A stretch of 64,000 nt of DNA from GCA-2687515 sp002687515 (GTDB taxonomy: Bacteria > Pseudomonadota > Alphaproteobacteria > Rhodospirillales > UBA2165). The translations under genes and the position numbers were made by a program. A model generated the notes under the pieces. That model saw nothing but the letters and a program-made list of their open reading frames with translations. It was not told the DNA's origin and did not search any database. Positions 1-8,517 of the stretch are shown here, piece after piece. The first letter of the stretch is position 1. Each line of letters starts with the position of its first letter. The stretch covers positions 1 to 64,000 of the forward strand of contig JASLNU010000021.1 of assembly GCA_030745835.1 (NCBI GenBank), in the 5' to 3' direction.

Positions 1-475
1 GGTGAAGTGGTACAGACTTGCTGCCGATCAGGGGTATGCCCGTGCCCAGATCAATCTGGGTTTGATGTACGAAAAAGGACAAGGTGTTTTACAGGATTAT
101 AAGACTGCGGTGAAGTGGTACAGACTTGCTGCCGAACAGGGGTCTGCCCGTGCCCAGTTCAATCTGGGTGGGATGTACTCCAAAGGACAAGGTGTTCTAC
201 AGGATTATAAGACTGCGGTGAAGTGGTACAGACTTGCTGCCGAACGGGGGAATGCCTTTGCCCAGTCCAATCTGGGTGTGATGTACGGCAATGGACAAGG
301 TGTTCTACAGGATTATGTCCGTTCCCATATGTGGTTCAATATTGCCGCATCGTCTGGGGATGAGGATGCGGTCAAAAACAGAGACATCGTTGCGAAACGA
401 CTGACCCCTGCCGACATCTCTGCCGCACAGAAACTTGCCCGTGAATGTGTCCGTAAGAAATACAAAGGGTGCTGA
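1..475 (+). CDS. Sel1-repeat protein (5' truncated by window edge)
   Basis: The reading frame is open from the first bases, so the true start lies outside the window. The visible 157 residues hold about three and a half Sel1-like repeats of 36 residues, each with the pattern AVKWYRLAAxQGxAxAQ, xLGxMYxxGQGV and LQDY, followed by a C-terminal tail ending in KKYKGC. Sel1 repeats form alpha-solenoids used for protein-protein contacts. The repeat is also near-identical at DNA level with a 108-bp period starting at 2, 110 and 218, which suggests recent expansion. Base composition is lower in GC than the core genes beyond 4820. No catalytic domain is visible. The family call is firm; the function is unknown. 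Confidence 0.85.
   Translation, partial: VKWYRLAADQGYARAQINLGLMYEKGQGVLQDYKTAVKWYRLAAEQGSARAQFNLGGMYSKGQGVLQDYKTAVKWYRLAAERGNAFAQSNLGVMYGNGQGVLQDYVRSHMWFNIAASSGDEDAVKNRDIVAKRLTPADISAAQKLARECVRKKYKGC
2..325 (+). repeat. 108-bp tandem coding repeats (Sel1 units)
   Basis: Three consecutive 108-bp units, beginning at about 2, 110 and 218, share most bases, including the stretches gtgaagtggtacagacttgc and acaggattat. Each encodes one 36-residue Sel1 repeat. Synonymous sites are largely conserved, so the units are probably recent duplicates rather than old repeats held by selection. Confidence 0.8.
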
Positions 476-481
476 TCAGCA

Positions 482-1087
482 TTACATCCGTCTTTGCTGA
501 TTGTCCTCGTTTGCCACCGGCATCTCTTTTGCCTGTCGGATTGCGTGAATTCGTAACTGTTTCAGATTATCTACAAACAACTGATCCCGGTTGCCCTTGA
601 TGTTGAGGGGCAATGACAGTGTGCCTATCAGTTCCTCCTCCAGTTCCCATGGTGCCGGATGTTTCACCCAGCAGACGAAGGCATTTTCTTCCATCCAGTC
701 GTCCAACCATTGCTCACCGAGATGGGTGAAGGTCATTCGTTTACCCGTGCCAACCCGTCGCAACGGAAAATCACTTTGTTCTGTCAGAAGCACACCCAAC
801 GAACGTCGAAGTGTCGATCCCTCTGCATTGCCCCTGTAGTGATTCGTGATTCGTTTGCGAAGGTTTTGCCTGCTGTTTGGTTTGCCAACCTTGTCAGGTG
901 AAATGCCGACGTAGAGCAATGTCATTCCGTCTTTCGAGATGCATCCGTCCGTCGGTACATTGCCTGGAATCTCTTTGAAGAACCATGCATAGACACCCCA
1001 TTCTGGGGGTACCGGGCATGGTTTGGAGAGAACGGCAGACCGGGAGAACAGAATGGGTGGTTTGGTGAGTGTGGTGAGGGATGGCAT
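482..1087 (-). CDS. GIY-YIG nuclease-like protein
   Basis: A 201-residue protein with a GIY-YIG-like core: GVYAWFF followed by LLYVGIS give the two signature strands, NLRKRI supplies the conserved Arg region, and WELEEELI followed by PLN matches the Glu and Asn of the family. GIY-YIG domains cut DNA in repair, restriction, homing and mobile elements. The start at the CAT at 1085-1087 is chosen because it lies 1 bp beyond the stop of the upstream HNH-HIT gene (1089); a longer frame to 1150 would overlap that gene. The tight spacing indicates one transcript with it. No target-recognition domain is obvious. Moderately sure of the fold, unsure of activity. Confidence 0.7.
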   Translation of the reverse strand: MPSLTTLTKPPILFSRSAVLSKPCPVPPEWGVYAWFFKEIPGNVPTDGCISKDGMTLLYVGISPDKVGKPNSRQNLRKRITNHYRGNAEGSTLRRSLGVLLTEQSDFPLRRVGTGKRMTFTHLGEQWLDDWMEENAFVCWVKHPAPWELEEELIGTLSLPLNIKGNRDQLFVDNLKQLRIHAIRQAKEMPVANEDNQQRRM

Positions 1088-1088
1088 T

Positions 1089-2099
1089 TTAGTAATTCTG
1101 CTTCTCGGGGATGACACCACGGACACCACCTCGTGGATTTTCCACATCACCTTTGCGTCTTGGAATTAGGTGTATGTGGCAGTGGTTAATTGTTTGACCT
1201 GCGACTTCTCCTGAGTTCACCCCGACATTGAAACCTTTGACAGTGTCGTCCAACTGCTCAATCTCGATTTTGACTTCCTCCAACAAAGAATAAACGGCAT
1301 TTATTTCGGGTTGGTGAAGATTAAAAAAATCAGGGGTGTGCCGTTTGGGAATTATCAGGGTGTGATGCTCCGTGACAGAATGACCGTCACGAACGGCAAA
1401 ACAAAGTTCGATTTCCGCAACAATTCGTGACTCTTCAATTTCGCAAAATAGGCATCCCTTTTCCCGGACATTGTAACTCTCTGCCATACCTCTAAAATCC
1501 GTGTCATCTCGATCACGTTTCATGGCATTGCACGAGTAGCAGAGTGCCTGGAAGTTTGAGATTTCGTCCTGACCACCTTGGTTGCGAGGGATGATATGGT
1601 CCACTTCCAGTGCTTTCTCGTCTGCAGATATCCCGCAAAGTTCGCACCTAAACTTTGCCCTTTTTAGAACCTCATACCTAATAGTGCCCGAGATATATCC
1701 TGAGGACTTTCGACGATGGGACCAAATTTTGTCACCTCGACGATCCAGAAAATTGTCAATCTGCTCCTGGCACATATCAATCAGACTTTTGGTCTCGTCA
1801 GATGAAAGATTCTCCGCACCGGCAAGTTTGTATCCCGTTATGCTCCTACCGGATTTGATTTTTTCGGTTATGCCATTGTTGTCGGTTAGAACCTTGCCGA
1901 CCATTTCCTTGGTTCTTTTTTCGTAATATTCGATCTGCGATATATCGTGACCAAGGATTGCTTTCGCAATTTCCTGAACCGATGCCTCTCCACCATTTCG
2001 CACGAGTTCCATCAACATTACGGGTTGATAGAAGTGTGACATCTGCATTTTGTTGCTGATGAAGTCGGACAGTCGGTTATAGATTGGTGATTGGGGCAT
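1089..2099 (-). CDS. HNH endonuclease-HIT domain fusion protein
   Basis: A 336-residue protein with three parts. Residues 1-130 look helical and winged-helix-like (SVQEIAKAILG, TGYKLAG). Residues about 135-200 are an HNH nuclease: CELCG, LEVDHIIPRNQGG, and CYSCNAMKRDRD give the zinc cysteines and the DH pair. Residues about 215-336 are a HIT domain beginning CLFCEIEESR and ending in HCHIHLIPRR, the His-x-His-x-His nucleotide-binding triad. HIT proteins hydrolyse or transfer nucleotides. The gene is directly followed by the GIY-YIG gene, so two nuclease folds are co-expressed. Role unknown; a defence or mobile-element function is an inference from domain content and location in a low-GC island. 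Confidence 0.8.
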   Translation of the reverse strand: MPQSPIYNRLSDFISNKMQMSHFYQPVMLMELVRNGGEASVQEIAKAILGHDISQIEYYEKRTKEMVGKVLTDNNGITEKIKSGRSITGYKLAGAENLSSDETKSLIDMCQEQIDNFLDRRGDKIWSHRRKSSGYISGTIRYEVLKRAKFRCELCGISADEKALEVDHIIPRNQGGQDEISNFQALCYSCNAMKRDRDDTDFRGMAESYNVREKGCLFCEIEESRIVAEIELCFAVRDGHSVTEHHTLIIPKRHTPDFFNLHQPEINAVYSLLEEVKIEIEQLDDTVKGFNVGVNSGEVAGQTINHCHIHLIPRRKGDVENPRGGVRGVIPEKQNY

Positions 2100-2342
2100 C
2101 TAATTCTTGGTTGCAATTTTAGTTATGTAATTTTACCCGCATTCAACTCGTTCATAAAACCCCCCAACATTTCCAAATCCCTGATTTGGCATTCTTAAAC
2201 ATTTTGCCTCCGGTCTCATACAACCAAGGTCCTCCGAGACAACCGGAACCCGTCGAAACCTGTCTCACTGGAGTTATTGTTGACTTTTTGAGATGGACCT
2301 CTCACCAAACCTAGACGTTATTGAGACAGTGAGAGGTCCATC
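2100..2342. other. AT-rich divergent intergenic region with candidate recombination/regulatory sites
   Basis: This 243-bp gap separates the minus-strand HNH-HIT gene from the plus-strand recombinase. It contains several copies of the short words gtctc and gagac (around 2213, 2241, 2268 and 2321) and ends in a perfect inverted repeat described separately. Serine recombinases usually bind several sub-sites just upstream of their own gene, so this is the likely res-type region. No open reading frame of note is present. Confidence 0.45.
2292..2342. promoter_or_regulatory. 14-bp perfect inverted repeat abutting the recombinase start
   Basis: The arm gatggacctctcac (2292-2305) is repeated in inverse as gtgagaggtccatc (2329-2342), with 23 bp between. 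The right arm ends exactly at the ATG of the recombinase and contains its Shine-Dalgarno sequence (gagagg). It could be a recombinase binding site or operator, or in RNA a hairpin hiding the ribosome-binding site. The geometry is seen directly; the function is inferred. Confidence 0.6.
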
Positions 2343-2891
2343 ATGCTGATAGGTTACGTCCGAACAAGCACACTTGATCAGATTGCAGGATTTGAATCTC
2401 AGATCGACAATCTGACCTACCTCGGATGCGAGAAAATATTCCAAGAGCAAGTCTCGTCTGTTGCCGAAAGAGATGAACTCAACAACGCAATCGAATTTGC
2501 CCGTGACGGTGACATTTTGGTCGTCACAAAACTGGATAGACTGGCACGATCAATCTCGCACCTCTGGGAAATCATCGAAGAGTTGGAGAGCAAAGATGTC
2601 GGTTTGCGTGTTCTCGATCTTGGCATTGATACTCAGTCTGCCACAGGCAAACTAATCCTGACGTTGCTTGGTGGCATAAATCAGTTTGAACGAGAGATGA
2701 TGCTCGAAAGGCAAAGAGAGGGAATTGCGAAAGCAAAGGCACTGGGCAAATACAAAGGTCGCAAACCTACTGCCCGTGCCCAATCTGAGACGGTGCTGGA
2801 ATTACGAGACGGTGGTGCCTCTGTGAAGCAGATTACCGAGCAATTGAGCATCAGCAGGGCATCCGTGTATCGCATCTTCAGTGCGGCATAA
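2343..2891 (+). CDS. Serine recombinase (resolvase/invertase family)
   Basis: A 182-residue small serine recombinase. The N-terminal domain starts MLIGYVRTST, with the catalytic Ser in the YVRTST motif; LVVTKLDRLARS carries the conserved Arg residues, and NQFEREMMLERQREGI is the start of the long E helix. The C-terminal 45 residues form a helix-turn-helix of the Hin/resolvase type (VKQITEQLSISRASVYRIF). The length fits Tn3-type resolvases and DNA invertases. It probably acts on sites in the gap upstream. It is the first plus-strand gene of the low-GC mini-element and may resolve or move it. Whether it is a resolvase, an invertase or an integrase cannot be decided from sequence. Confidence 0.92.
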   Translation: MLIGYVRTSTLDQIAGFESQIDNLTYLGCEKIFQEQVSSVAERDELNNAIEFARDGDILVVTKLDRLARSISHLWEIIEELESKDVGLRVLDLGIDTQSATGKLILTLLGGINQFEREMMLERQREGIAKAKALGKYKGRKPTARAQSETVLELRDGGASVKQITEQLSISRASVYRIFSAA

Positions 2892-2993
2892 AATAACTGC
2901 GAAAAAACATCAAATGCGGACGATTCCAACGAGTAAGTCTTATAAATAACTTTTAAGACGACCATACCAAACATCAAAAATGCCCCACCGCAG

Positions 2994-3308
2994 ATGAGAT
3001 CATCACGACCGGACAGATGCTTGGAGAAAATTGAGAGGTTGATGGAGATTTCCACCAATTATTCTAACCATGCCCAACAAACCCAAAAGAACCTACCAAT
3101 GTCCAAAACCGACGATGACCGAGACTTCTACATCAACCGAAATGACCTTTGTTATTCCTATTTTTTCCATCCTGATCCAACCGTCAAAACCCACTGTTAT
3201 GAACTGCTCCAAATTCTTTACCGAACCGATCCAATTAACGAACTAAATACACCCGAACGAAGTGAGGTTCTGCGGAACGAAGTGAAGCAGAAAGACCAAG
3301 ATCGATGA
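2994..3308 (+). CDS. Hypothetical protein, first of an ATGA-coupled gene run
   Basis: A 104-residue frame with no family I recognise. The C-terminal part is charged and ends RNEVKQKDQDR. The start is uncertain: the first ATG at 2994 has no clear ribosome site, while an ATG at 3042 follows gagaggttg, and another lies at 3099. The stop TGA overlaps the next start as ATGA at 3305-3308, which supports real translation of the 3' part. The coding status of the first 50 codons is doubtful. Confidence 0.45.
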   Translation: MRSSRPDRCLEKIERLMEISTNYSNHAQQTQKNLPMSKTDDDRDFYINRNDLCYSYFFHPDPTVKTHCYELLQILYRTDPINELNTPERSEVLRNEVKQKDQDR

Positions 3309-3538
3309 AAACCTTCCACCGGCACCAATCAGACCAAGACCTCGCAGAAGGCATCCTCCGTGGCACGTCTGCCCTTGTCCTGTTCAACCGTATCCACAAA
3401 CTCCAGCAATCGATCAAACGGGCAAAGACCACCGACCTGGCAATCCAACTGCTTGCCAAGCAAAACACCCTCCTTGCTGCCCTCATTTTTGCCATGACCC
3501 AGTTACCACCTGAAACCGACCGAAAAGGAAAATCATGA
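3305..3538 (+). CDS. Small helical hypothetical protein (mini-element)
   Basis: A 77-residue protein with no recognised family. It looks almost wholly helical, with a middle segment rich in Leu, Ile and Lys (LQQSIKRAKTTDLAIQLLAKQ) trimmed here to its character: an amphipathic coiled-coil-like stretch followed by a short hydrophobic helix (LLAALIFAM). It starts within the ATGA shared with the previous gene and ends in the ATGA shared with the next, so translational coupling on both sides is likely. Reality is supported by this arrangement rather than by homology. Confidence 0.55.
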   Translation: MKTFHRHQSDQDLAEGILRGTSALVLFNRIHKLQQSIKRAKTTDLAIQLLAKQNTLLAALIFAMTQLPPETDRKGKS

Positions 3539-3747
3539 AACGCAAGATCAACACCGAGACCATCACTTTCCGTCTTCCAGAATCCCTCCGCACCGATCTC
3601 CGATCAATTGCCGACCAGACCAACCACCACGAATCTGACCTGATCCGTTCGGCATTGTCTGAACTCGTTGCCCGTTTCCAGACGCAGAAACCAACCACCA
3701 CTCAGACACCAACGTGGTCACCGAACGGATGGACCGTCTCACCATGA
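3535..3747 (+). CDS. Ribbon-helix-helix (CopG/Arc-type) DNA-binding protein
   Basis: A 70-residue protein whose first 50 residues fit the ribbon-helix-helix fold: a short basic strand TETITFRLPESL, helix LRTDLRSIADQT and helix HESDLIRSALSELVAR. Such proteins act as dimers and regulate plasmid copy number, toxin-antitoxin operons or conjugation. The last 20 residues are a Thr/Pro-rich tail. It starts on an ATGA overlap with the previous gene and ends on another (3744-3747). It is the obvious candidate regulator of the mini-element operon. Confident on the fold, not on the target. Confidence 0.75.
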   Translation: MKRKINTETITFRLPESLRTDLRSIADQTNHHESDLIRSALSELVARFQTQKPTTTQTPTWSPNGWTVSP

Positions 3748-3923
3748 CCATCGACAAGAACCGACTGATCGATGCCATCCGAAAAGGCACCAAGACAGAA
3801 TCCGTCTTGGTGTCTCCGTTGGACACCGACCAGTCGAAGAAGGACAGCATTTCCAGCATCACCAGAGACGTTCCAACGATCACCAGACGCAAGACCGTGC
3901 TTTTGATGCGTGTTGAACTGTAA
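3744..3923 (+). CDS. Small basic hypothetical protein (mini-element)
   Basis: A 59-residue frame of unknown family. The start at 3744 is chosen because it overlaps the preceding stop as ATGA, the same coupling seen at the two junctions before it; the frame itself remains open upstream to a GTG at 3714. The product is rich in Lys, Arg, Asp and Thr and has no membrane segment. Evidence for translation is the repeated coupling pattern and the short 18-bp gap to the next gene. Confidence 0.45.
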   Translation: MTIDKNRLIDAIRKGTKTESVLVSPLDTDQSKKDSISSITRDVPTITRRKTVLLMRVEL

Positions 3924-3941
3924 GACGCAAGGACCGTCTCC

Positions 3942-4649
3942 ATGATCAAATATGAGACATTTGTCAGTCAGGTCACGAAACATATAAAGAATGAAATAAA
4001 CGAATACCTTGTCATTCCGTATTTCTTCACCGTGACCTACAAACCTTATGAGATTCTGAACGGGTCAGAACCCATCCACGCAAAATCACTATTAAAGTCG
4101 TTCGAGAACGGTTATGCCCGTCTGACAAACGGCAAATACATTCTCGGCAACAACTATCAACGAAAGCACCATCTCAAACCTGTCACCTGGGCATGGTTAG
4201 ATTATCCATTTACGAAGTGGAAACGCACGACGGACGGTTTGACCGGTTTTCAGAAGATGAAACTCAACCGAGGTCATCCAGAAACGACCCCGCATGTTCA
4301 CAGCATCATGTTGATCCATCCGAACACCTTGGAACGGTTTGAAACACTGGGTGCGATTGGACTGAAAAAGGTATTCAGAAAAGTAGACCCAAGGGTCATG
4401 ACCACCGATCTACAAGTCGAGACAGATGTCAAAACACGTGTGAAATATTCCTCGGCACTGATGAAATACCCACGACCCGAATTACAGGATCAAGACCTCT
4501 ACATTGTTCTGCCTGACCCCGATGTCATTTACAAATCCAAGACAGAAAGGCACCGTGAATCAGACCGACTCAAAGCAGATCGACAAGAACGGAAACGATT
4601 GGACGAGATGGTTGCAAGGAGGGAAATTGAATGGAAGAAGTGTGCCTAA
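3942..4649 (+). CDS. Probable HUH-type replication initiator (Rep-like)
   Basis: A 235-residue protein with the three landmarks of HUH endonucleases in the right order: motif I-like PYFFTVTYKP near residue 25, motif II PHVHSIMLIHP near residue 122 (His-Val-His metal site), and a motif III-like Tyr-rich stretch VKYSSALMKY near residue 168 that could supply the nucleophilic Tyr. Such proteins nick single-stranded origins of rolling-circle plasmids, phages and some transposons. The C-terminus is a long charged helix rich in Arg, Lys and Glu. The ATG follows aagga at good spacing. It closes the five-gene run. The motifs are my reading; no homology search was possible. Confidence 0.6.
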   Translation: MIKYETFVSQVTKHIKNEINEYLVIPYFFTVTYKPYEILNGSEPIHAKSLLKSFENGYARLTNGKYILGNNYQRKHHLKPVTWAWLDYPFTKWKRTTDGLTGFQKMKLNRGHPETTPHVHSIMLIHPNTLERFETLGAIGLKKVFRKVDPRVMTTDLQVETDVKTRVKYSSALMKYPRPELQDQDLYIVLPDPDVIYKSKTERHRESDRLKADRQERKRLDEMVARREIEWKKCA

Positions 4650-4819
4650 GAAGTCTATCCGTTCAGGGCATCTTATATAATGTAGGGTTCAACCAGAATG
4701 GCATATGCTCTTCTACTAACCATTTTCAACTGATATTTGATCGTCAAATTGTCTCGTACCACATACACAGATGATACACAGATGATTTTAATCAAAAATT
4801 AATCAAGGAAATCAATAGA
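4650..4819. other. AT-rich island/core junction with an 11-bp tandem repeat
   Basis: No gene is visible. The segment is strongly AT-rich and contains acacagatgat twice in tandem (4765-4775 and 4776-4786). The word gtctcgtaccac (4751-4762) matches gtctcatacaac at 2213-2224 in 10 of 12 positions. GC content rises sharply once ettA begins. This is the most likely right edge of the accessory segment. Confidence 0.5.
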
Positions 4820-6502
<1,683 letters not shown>

Positions 6503-6517
6503 TTGTCAAAAAACACC

Positions 6518-7153
6518 TTAGTTGCGGCGCCGATTGAGGCTTTCGGTTTTGTCGCGCAGCGCCGTAATCAGGCCGGAAACCTTGCCGCCGTTCTGGCGGA
6601 TAACCGATCCGAATTCGGAGCGATGGGTTTGCACCAGGCTGATCCCCTCGACGATAATATCGACGATCTTATACTTGCCGCTGGGGTAGGCGACCCGCCA
6701 ATCGATGCGGATCGGTTTATGGGATTCGCGCATAAGCCGGGAGTGAACGATGGCCAGCTTGGCGCTGCGGCTCGAGGCGCTGGCGACGGCAAGCTTTTCG
6801 TTGGTGTATTGGCGAAACCGCTTCGAATAGGTGGAGACGATGAAATCCTCGAACAAACGAAGATAGTCGGCCCGCTCGGCCTTGGTCGCCCGCCGCCAAT
6901 GACGCCCGAGGGCCCATTTGCCGAGCAGCCGAACCTCGAAATTTTCGTTCAGCAGTTGGCGAAATTTTTCCTGCTGCTCGCTTCGGTCCAACTTCTCGCC
7001 GGCGAGCGTGATGACCGCCCGGTCGGCTAAGGTTTGAATGAATCTGTGGGCGCCATCGGCGAATTCATCGCCGGCGGCGCGGGCCATATCGAGCGAAGCG
7101 ATCGAAAAAAACAGGAATAGGGTTAATGTGATTGCGCCGCGCGGTTTCCACAT
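6518..7153 (-). CDS. mlaC: MlaC-family periplasmic phospholipid-binding protein
   Basis: A 211-residue protein of the MlaC/Ttg2D family. A signal peptide covers residues 1-26 (LTLFLFFSIA core, cleavage near ARA-AG). The mature part has the family hallmarks FRQLLNENFEV, FEDFIVSTYSKRF and YKIVDIIVEGISL, ending in a RQNGGKVSGLI-type segment. MlaC carries phospholipids across the periplasm between the outer-membrane MlaA complex and the inner-membrane MlaFEDB transporter. It lies 17 bp downstream of mlaA on the same strand, so the two are one operon; mlaFEDB is not in the window. Confidence 0.93.
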   Translation of the reverse strand: MWKPRGAITLTLFLFFSIASLDMARAAGDEFADGAHRFIQTLADRAVITLAGEKLDRSEQQEKFRQLLNENFEVRLLGKWALGRHWRRATKAERADYLRLFEDFIVSTYSKRFRQYTNEKLAVASASSRSAKLAIVHSRLMRESHKPIRIDWRVAYPSGKYKIVDIIVEGISLVQTHRSEFGSVIRQNGGKVSGLITALRDKTESLNRRRN

Positions 7154-7170
7154 TGGGTTGGCACCTGCCG

Positions 7171-7992
7171 CTATTTGGTCTTGCCCTGATTCTCATCCGG
7201 ATCGACAAGTTCAAAATCCCCGGAGAATCCTGGCGGCGGTTTGTCTTCCGAACCCTTGCCATTGCTGATTTCATCGGCGCGGCGCTGGCGGTACAGGCTT
7301 CGGATGGAGGCATAAAAGTCGATCGAGGATTTTTCCAGATCCTCAAGCACATCCCAAAGCTGATCGCGCGTGTCGATACCGGTCATCACCGTGCGGCCGT
7401 AGGTGACCGAATCGTAGCTTTGCGAATTTGCCCACCAATTGATCGGATCGAGGAAGAAATCGACGACCTTGCCGACCGCGTCACGCGGATTGGACGGGCC
7501 GAATATGGGCAACATGATATAGGGGCCCTCGCCGGCGCCCCAGACGGCCAGGGTTTGGCCGAAGTCCTCGTCATGCTGCTCGAATCCCATTGAACCCGCC
7601 GGATCCCCGAAGCCGGCAACGCCGATCGTCGAATTGATCAGAAAGCGCACAGCGGTGGTGCCGCCGCGCGACGCCTCGCCCTGTAAGAGGTCGTTGGCCA
7701 GGATAACCGGGGTGCGCAGATTCTGCAGGAAATTGTGGATATATTCGCGCAGCATGTCCGGTGCGATAAAGCGGTATAAGGCGGTCACCGGCTTGAACAA
7801 GGCTTTGTCCAAAACCTGGTTGAACTCGAATATGCCGCGGTTTGTAGGCTCGATCGGATCGTTGATTTGCTGGAATTCGGCCAGCGCCTCGGGGTCATTT
7901 TCCGGGGCGCTCGCGCAATTGGACAGAACAAATACGGCGAGCACGATTAGGCCGATCCGCGCCCAGGTTCTCAAACCTCTAGCTGCCCACAT
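7171..7992 (-). CDS. mlaA: MlaA/VacJ outer-membrane lipoprotein
   Basis: A 273-residue lipoprotein of the MlaA (VacJ) family. The start at 7992 gives a proper lipoprotein signal (MWAARGL, hydrophobic stretch, lipobox LSNC) and is preceded by aagagg; the frame could also begin at 8034. Family motifs are NDPIEPTNRGIFEFN, the membrane-embedded RFINSTIGVAGFGDPA-like segment (here RFLINSTIG), and EDFGQTLAVWG followed by GPYIMLPIFGPS. MlaA removes phospholipids from the outer leaflet of the outer membrane and passes them to MlaC, encoded immediately downstream. Confidence 0.94.
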   Translation of the reverse strand: MWAARGLRTWARIGLIVLAVFVLSNCASAPENDPEALAEFQQINDPIEPTNRGIFEFNQVLDKALFKPVTALYRFIAPDMLREYIHNFLQNLRTPVILANDLLQGEASRGGTTAVRFLINSTIGVAGFGDPAGSMGFEQHDEDFGQTLAVWGAGEGPYIMLPIFGPSNPRDAVGKVVDFFLDPINWWANSQSYDSVTYGRTVMTGIDTRDQLWDVLEDLEKSSIDFYASIRSLYRQRRADEISNGKGSEDKPPPGFSGDFELVDPDENQGKTK

Positions 7993-8301
7993 TTCAACCT
8001 CTTGTTCTCGTTCCGCCCGATCCGACAGGGTCATACCTACCGTCTCTGGCGCTGGAGCCGCCCCCTTCCGTTATCGAAACGCTTCGTCCAAACATCGCAG
8101 CAAGGCAGCGCATAGGTTTGCGCGCGGCCGATAAAACTCTGCTGTTCAGGATTGACTGTCGACGATGAGCGCTCAACTCCGGTTGCGGTGACCATGCGGA
8201 AAAATCCCGCGCTTTTGAATATACATACGCTTCCAAAAATTACCAGTAAGGTGAAGCGCGTAGAGAACCTCGATTTTATTATTTGTTGTATTTTTGCAAC
8301 A

Positions 8302-8357
8302 ATCGTCCAGGGAGCCGAAGCGGCGTGTTACCCGCCGCGTCCGGCTCCCTGGACGAT
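8302..8357. repeat. 56-bp near-perfect palindrome (strong hairpin)
   Basis: The arm atcgtccagggagccg (8302-8317) pairs exactly with cggctccctggacgat (8342-8357), and an inner stem gcggcg/cgccgc (8320-8325 with 8333-8338) closes a 7-base loop. No run of T follows on either strand, so it is not a standard intrinsic terminator. It may be a dispersed palindromic element or a structured RNA. Confidence 0.75.
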
Positions 8358-8438
8358 ATCACCCCACAGGAGCATTGGCTAAAGGCTAGCACCAATTCAT
8401 TAACATATATTCAAGTGGCCTTCAGTCCCTGTGGACAT

Positions 8439-8458
8439 ATATAAAAATATCTTTATAT
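8439..8458. promoter_or_regulatory. Candidate operator upstream of sahR
   Basis: The inverted repeat atataaa-N6-tttatat lies 60 bp before the sahR start in an AT-rich stretch. ArsR-family repressors bind short AT-rich inverted repeats of this size, and SahR regulators are usually autoregulatory. The repeat is seen; its use by SahR is inferred. Confidence 0.35.
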
Positions 8459-8517
8459 TGTTATATTATCTAATTGCGTGCCAGGATTTATAGAGGGTTT
8501 TCAAGGTAATTCTTGCG

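Larger units (their letters stand above)
7993..8517. other. Divergent mlaA/sahR intergenic region
   Basis: This 525-bp gap drives mlaA leftward and sahR rightward. It holds a ribosome site for mlaA, a long GC-rich hairpin (8302-8357) and an AT-rich stretch near 8400-8480 with an inverted repeat that could bind SahR. The small frames inside it have no codon structure or ribosome sites that I trust. Confidence 0.6.

Noticed and set aside
2..325. CRISPR array
   Set aside because: The repeats are contiguous 108-bp coding units without spacers.
6503..7030. 175-codon plus-strand frame after ettA
   Set aside because: It is antisense to mlaC, whose family motifs and signal peptide are clear.
8302..8357. 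Intrinsic terminator
   Set aside because: The hairpin is strong but has no T-run on either strand and lies between divergent genes.
8035..8517. SAM or SAH riboswitch upstream of sahR-metF-metH
   Set aside because: I could not fit a known SAM-II or SAH riboswitch core; an ArsR-type operator explains regulation without one.
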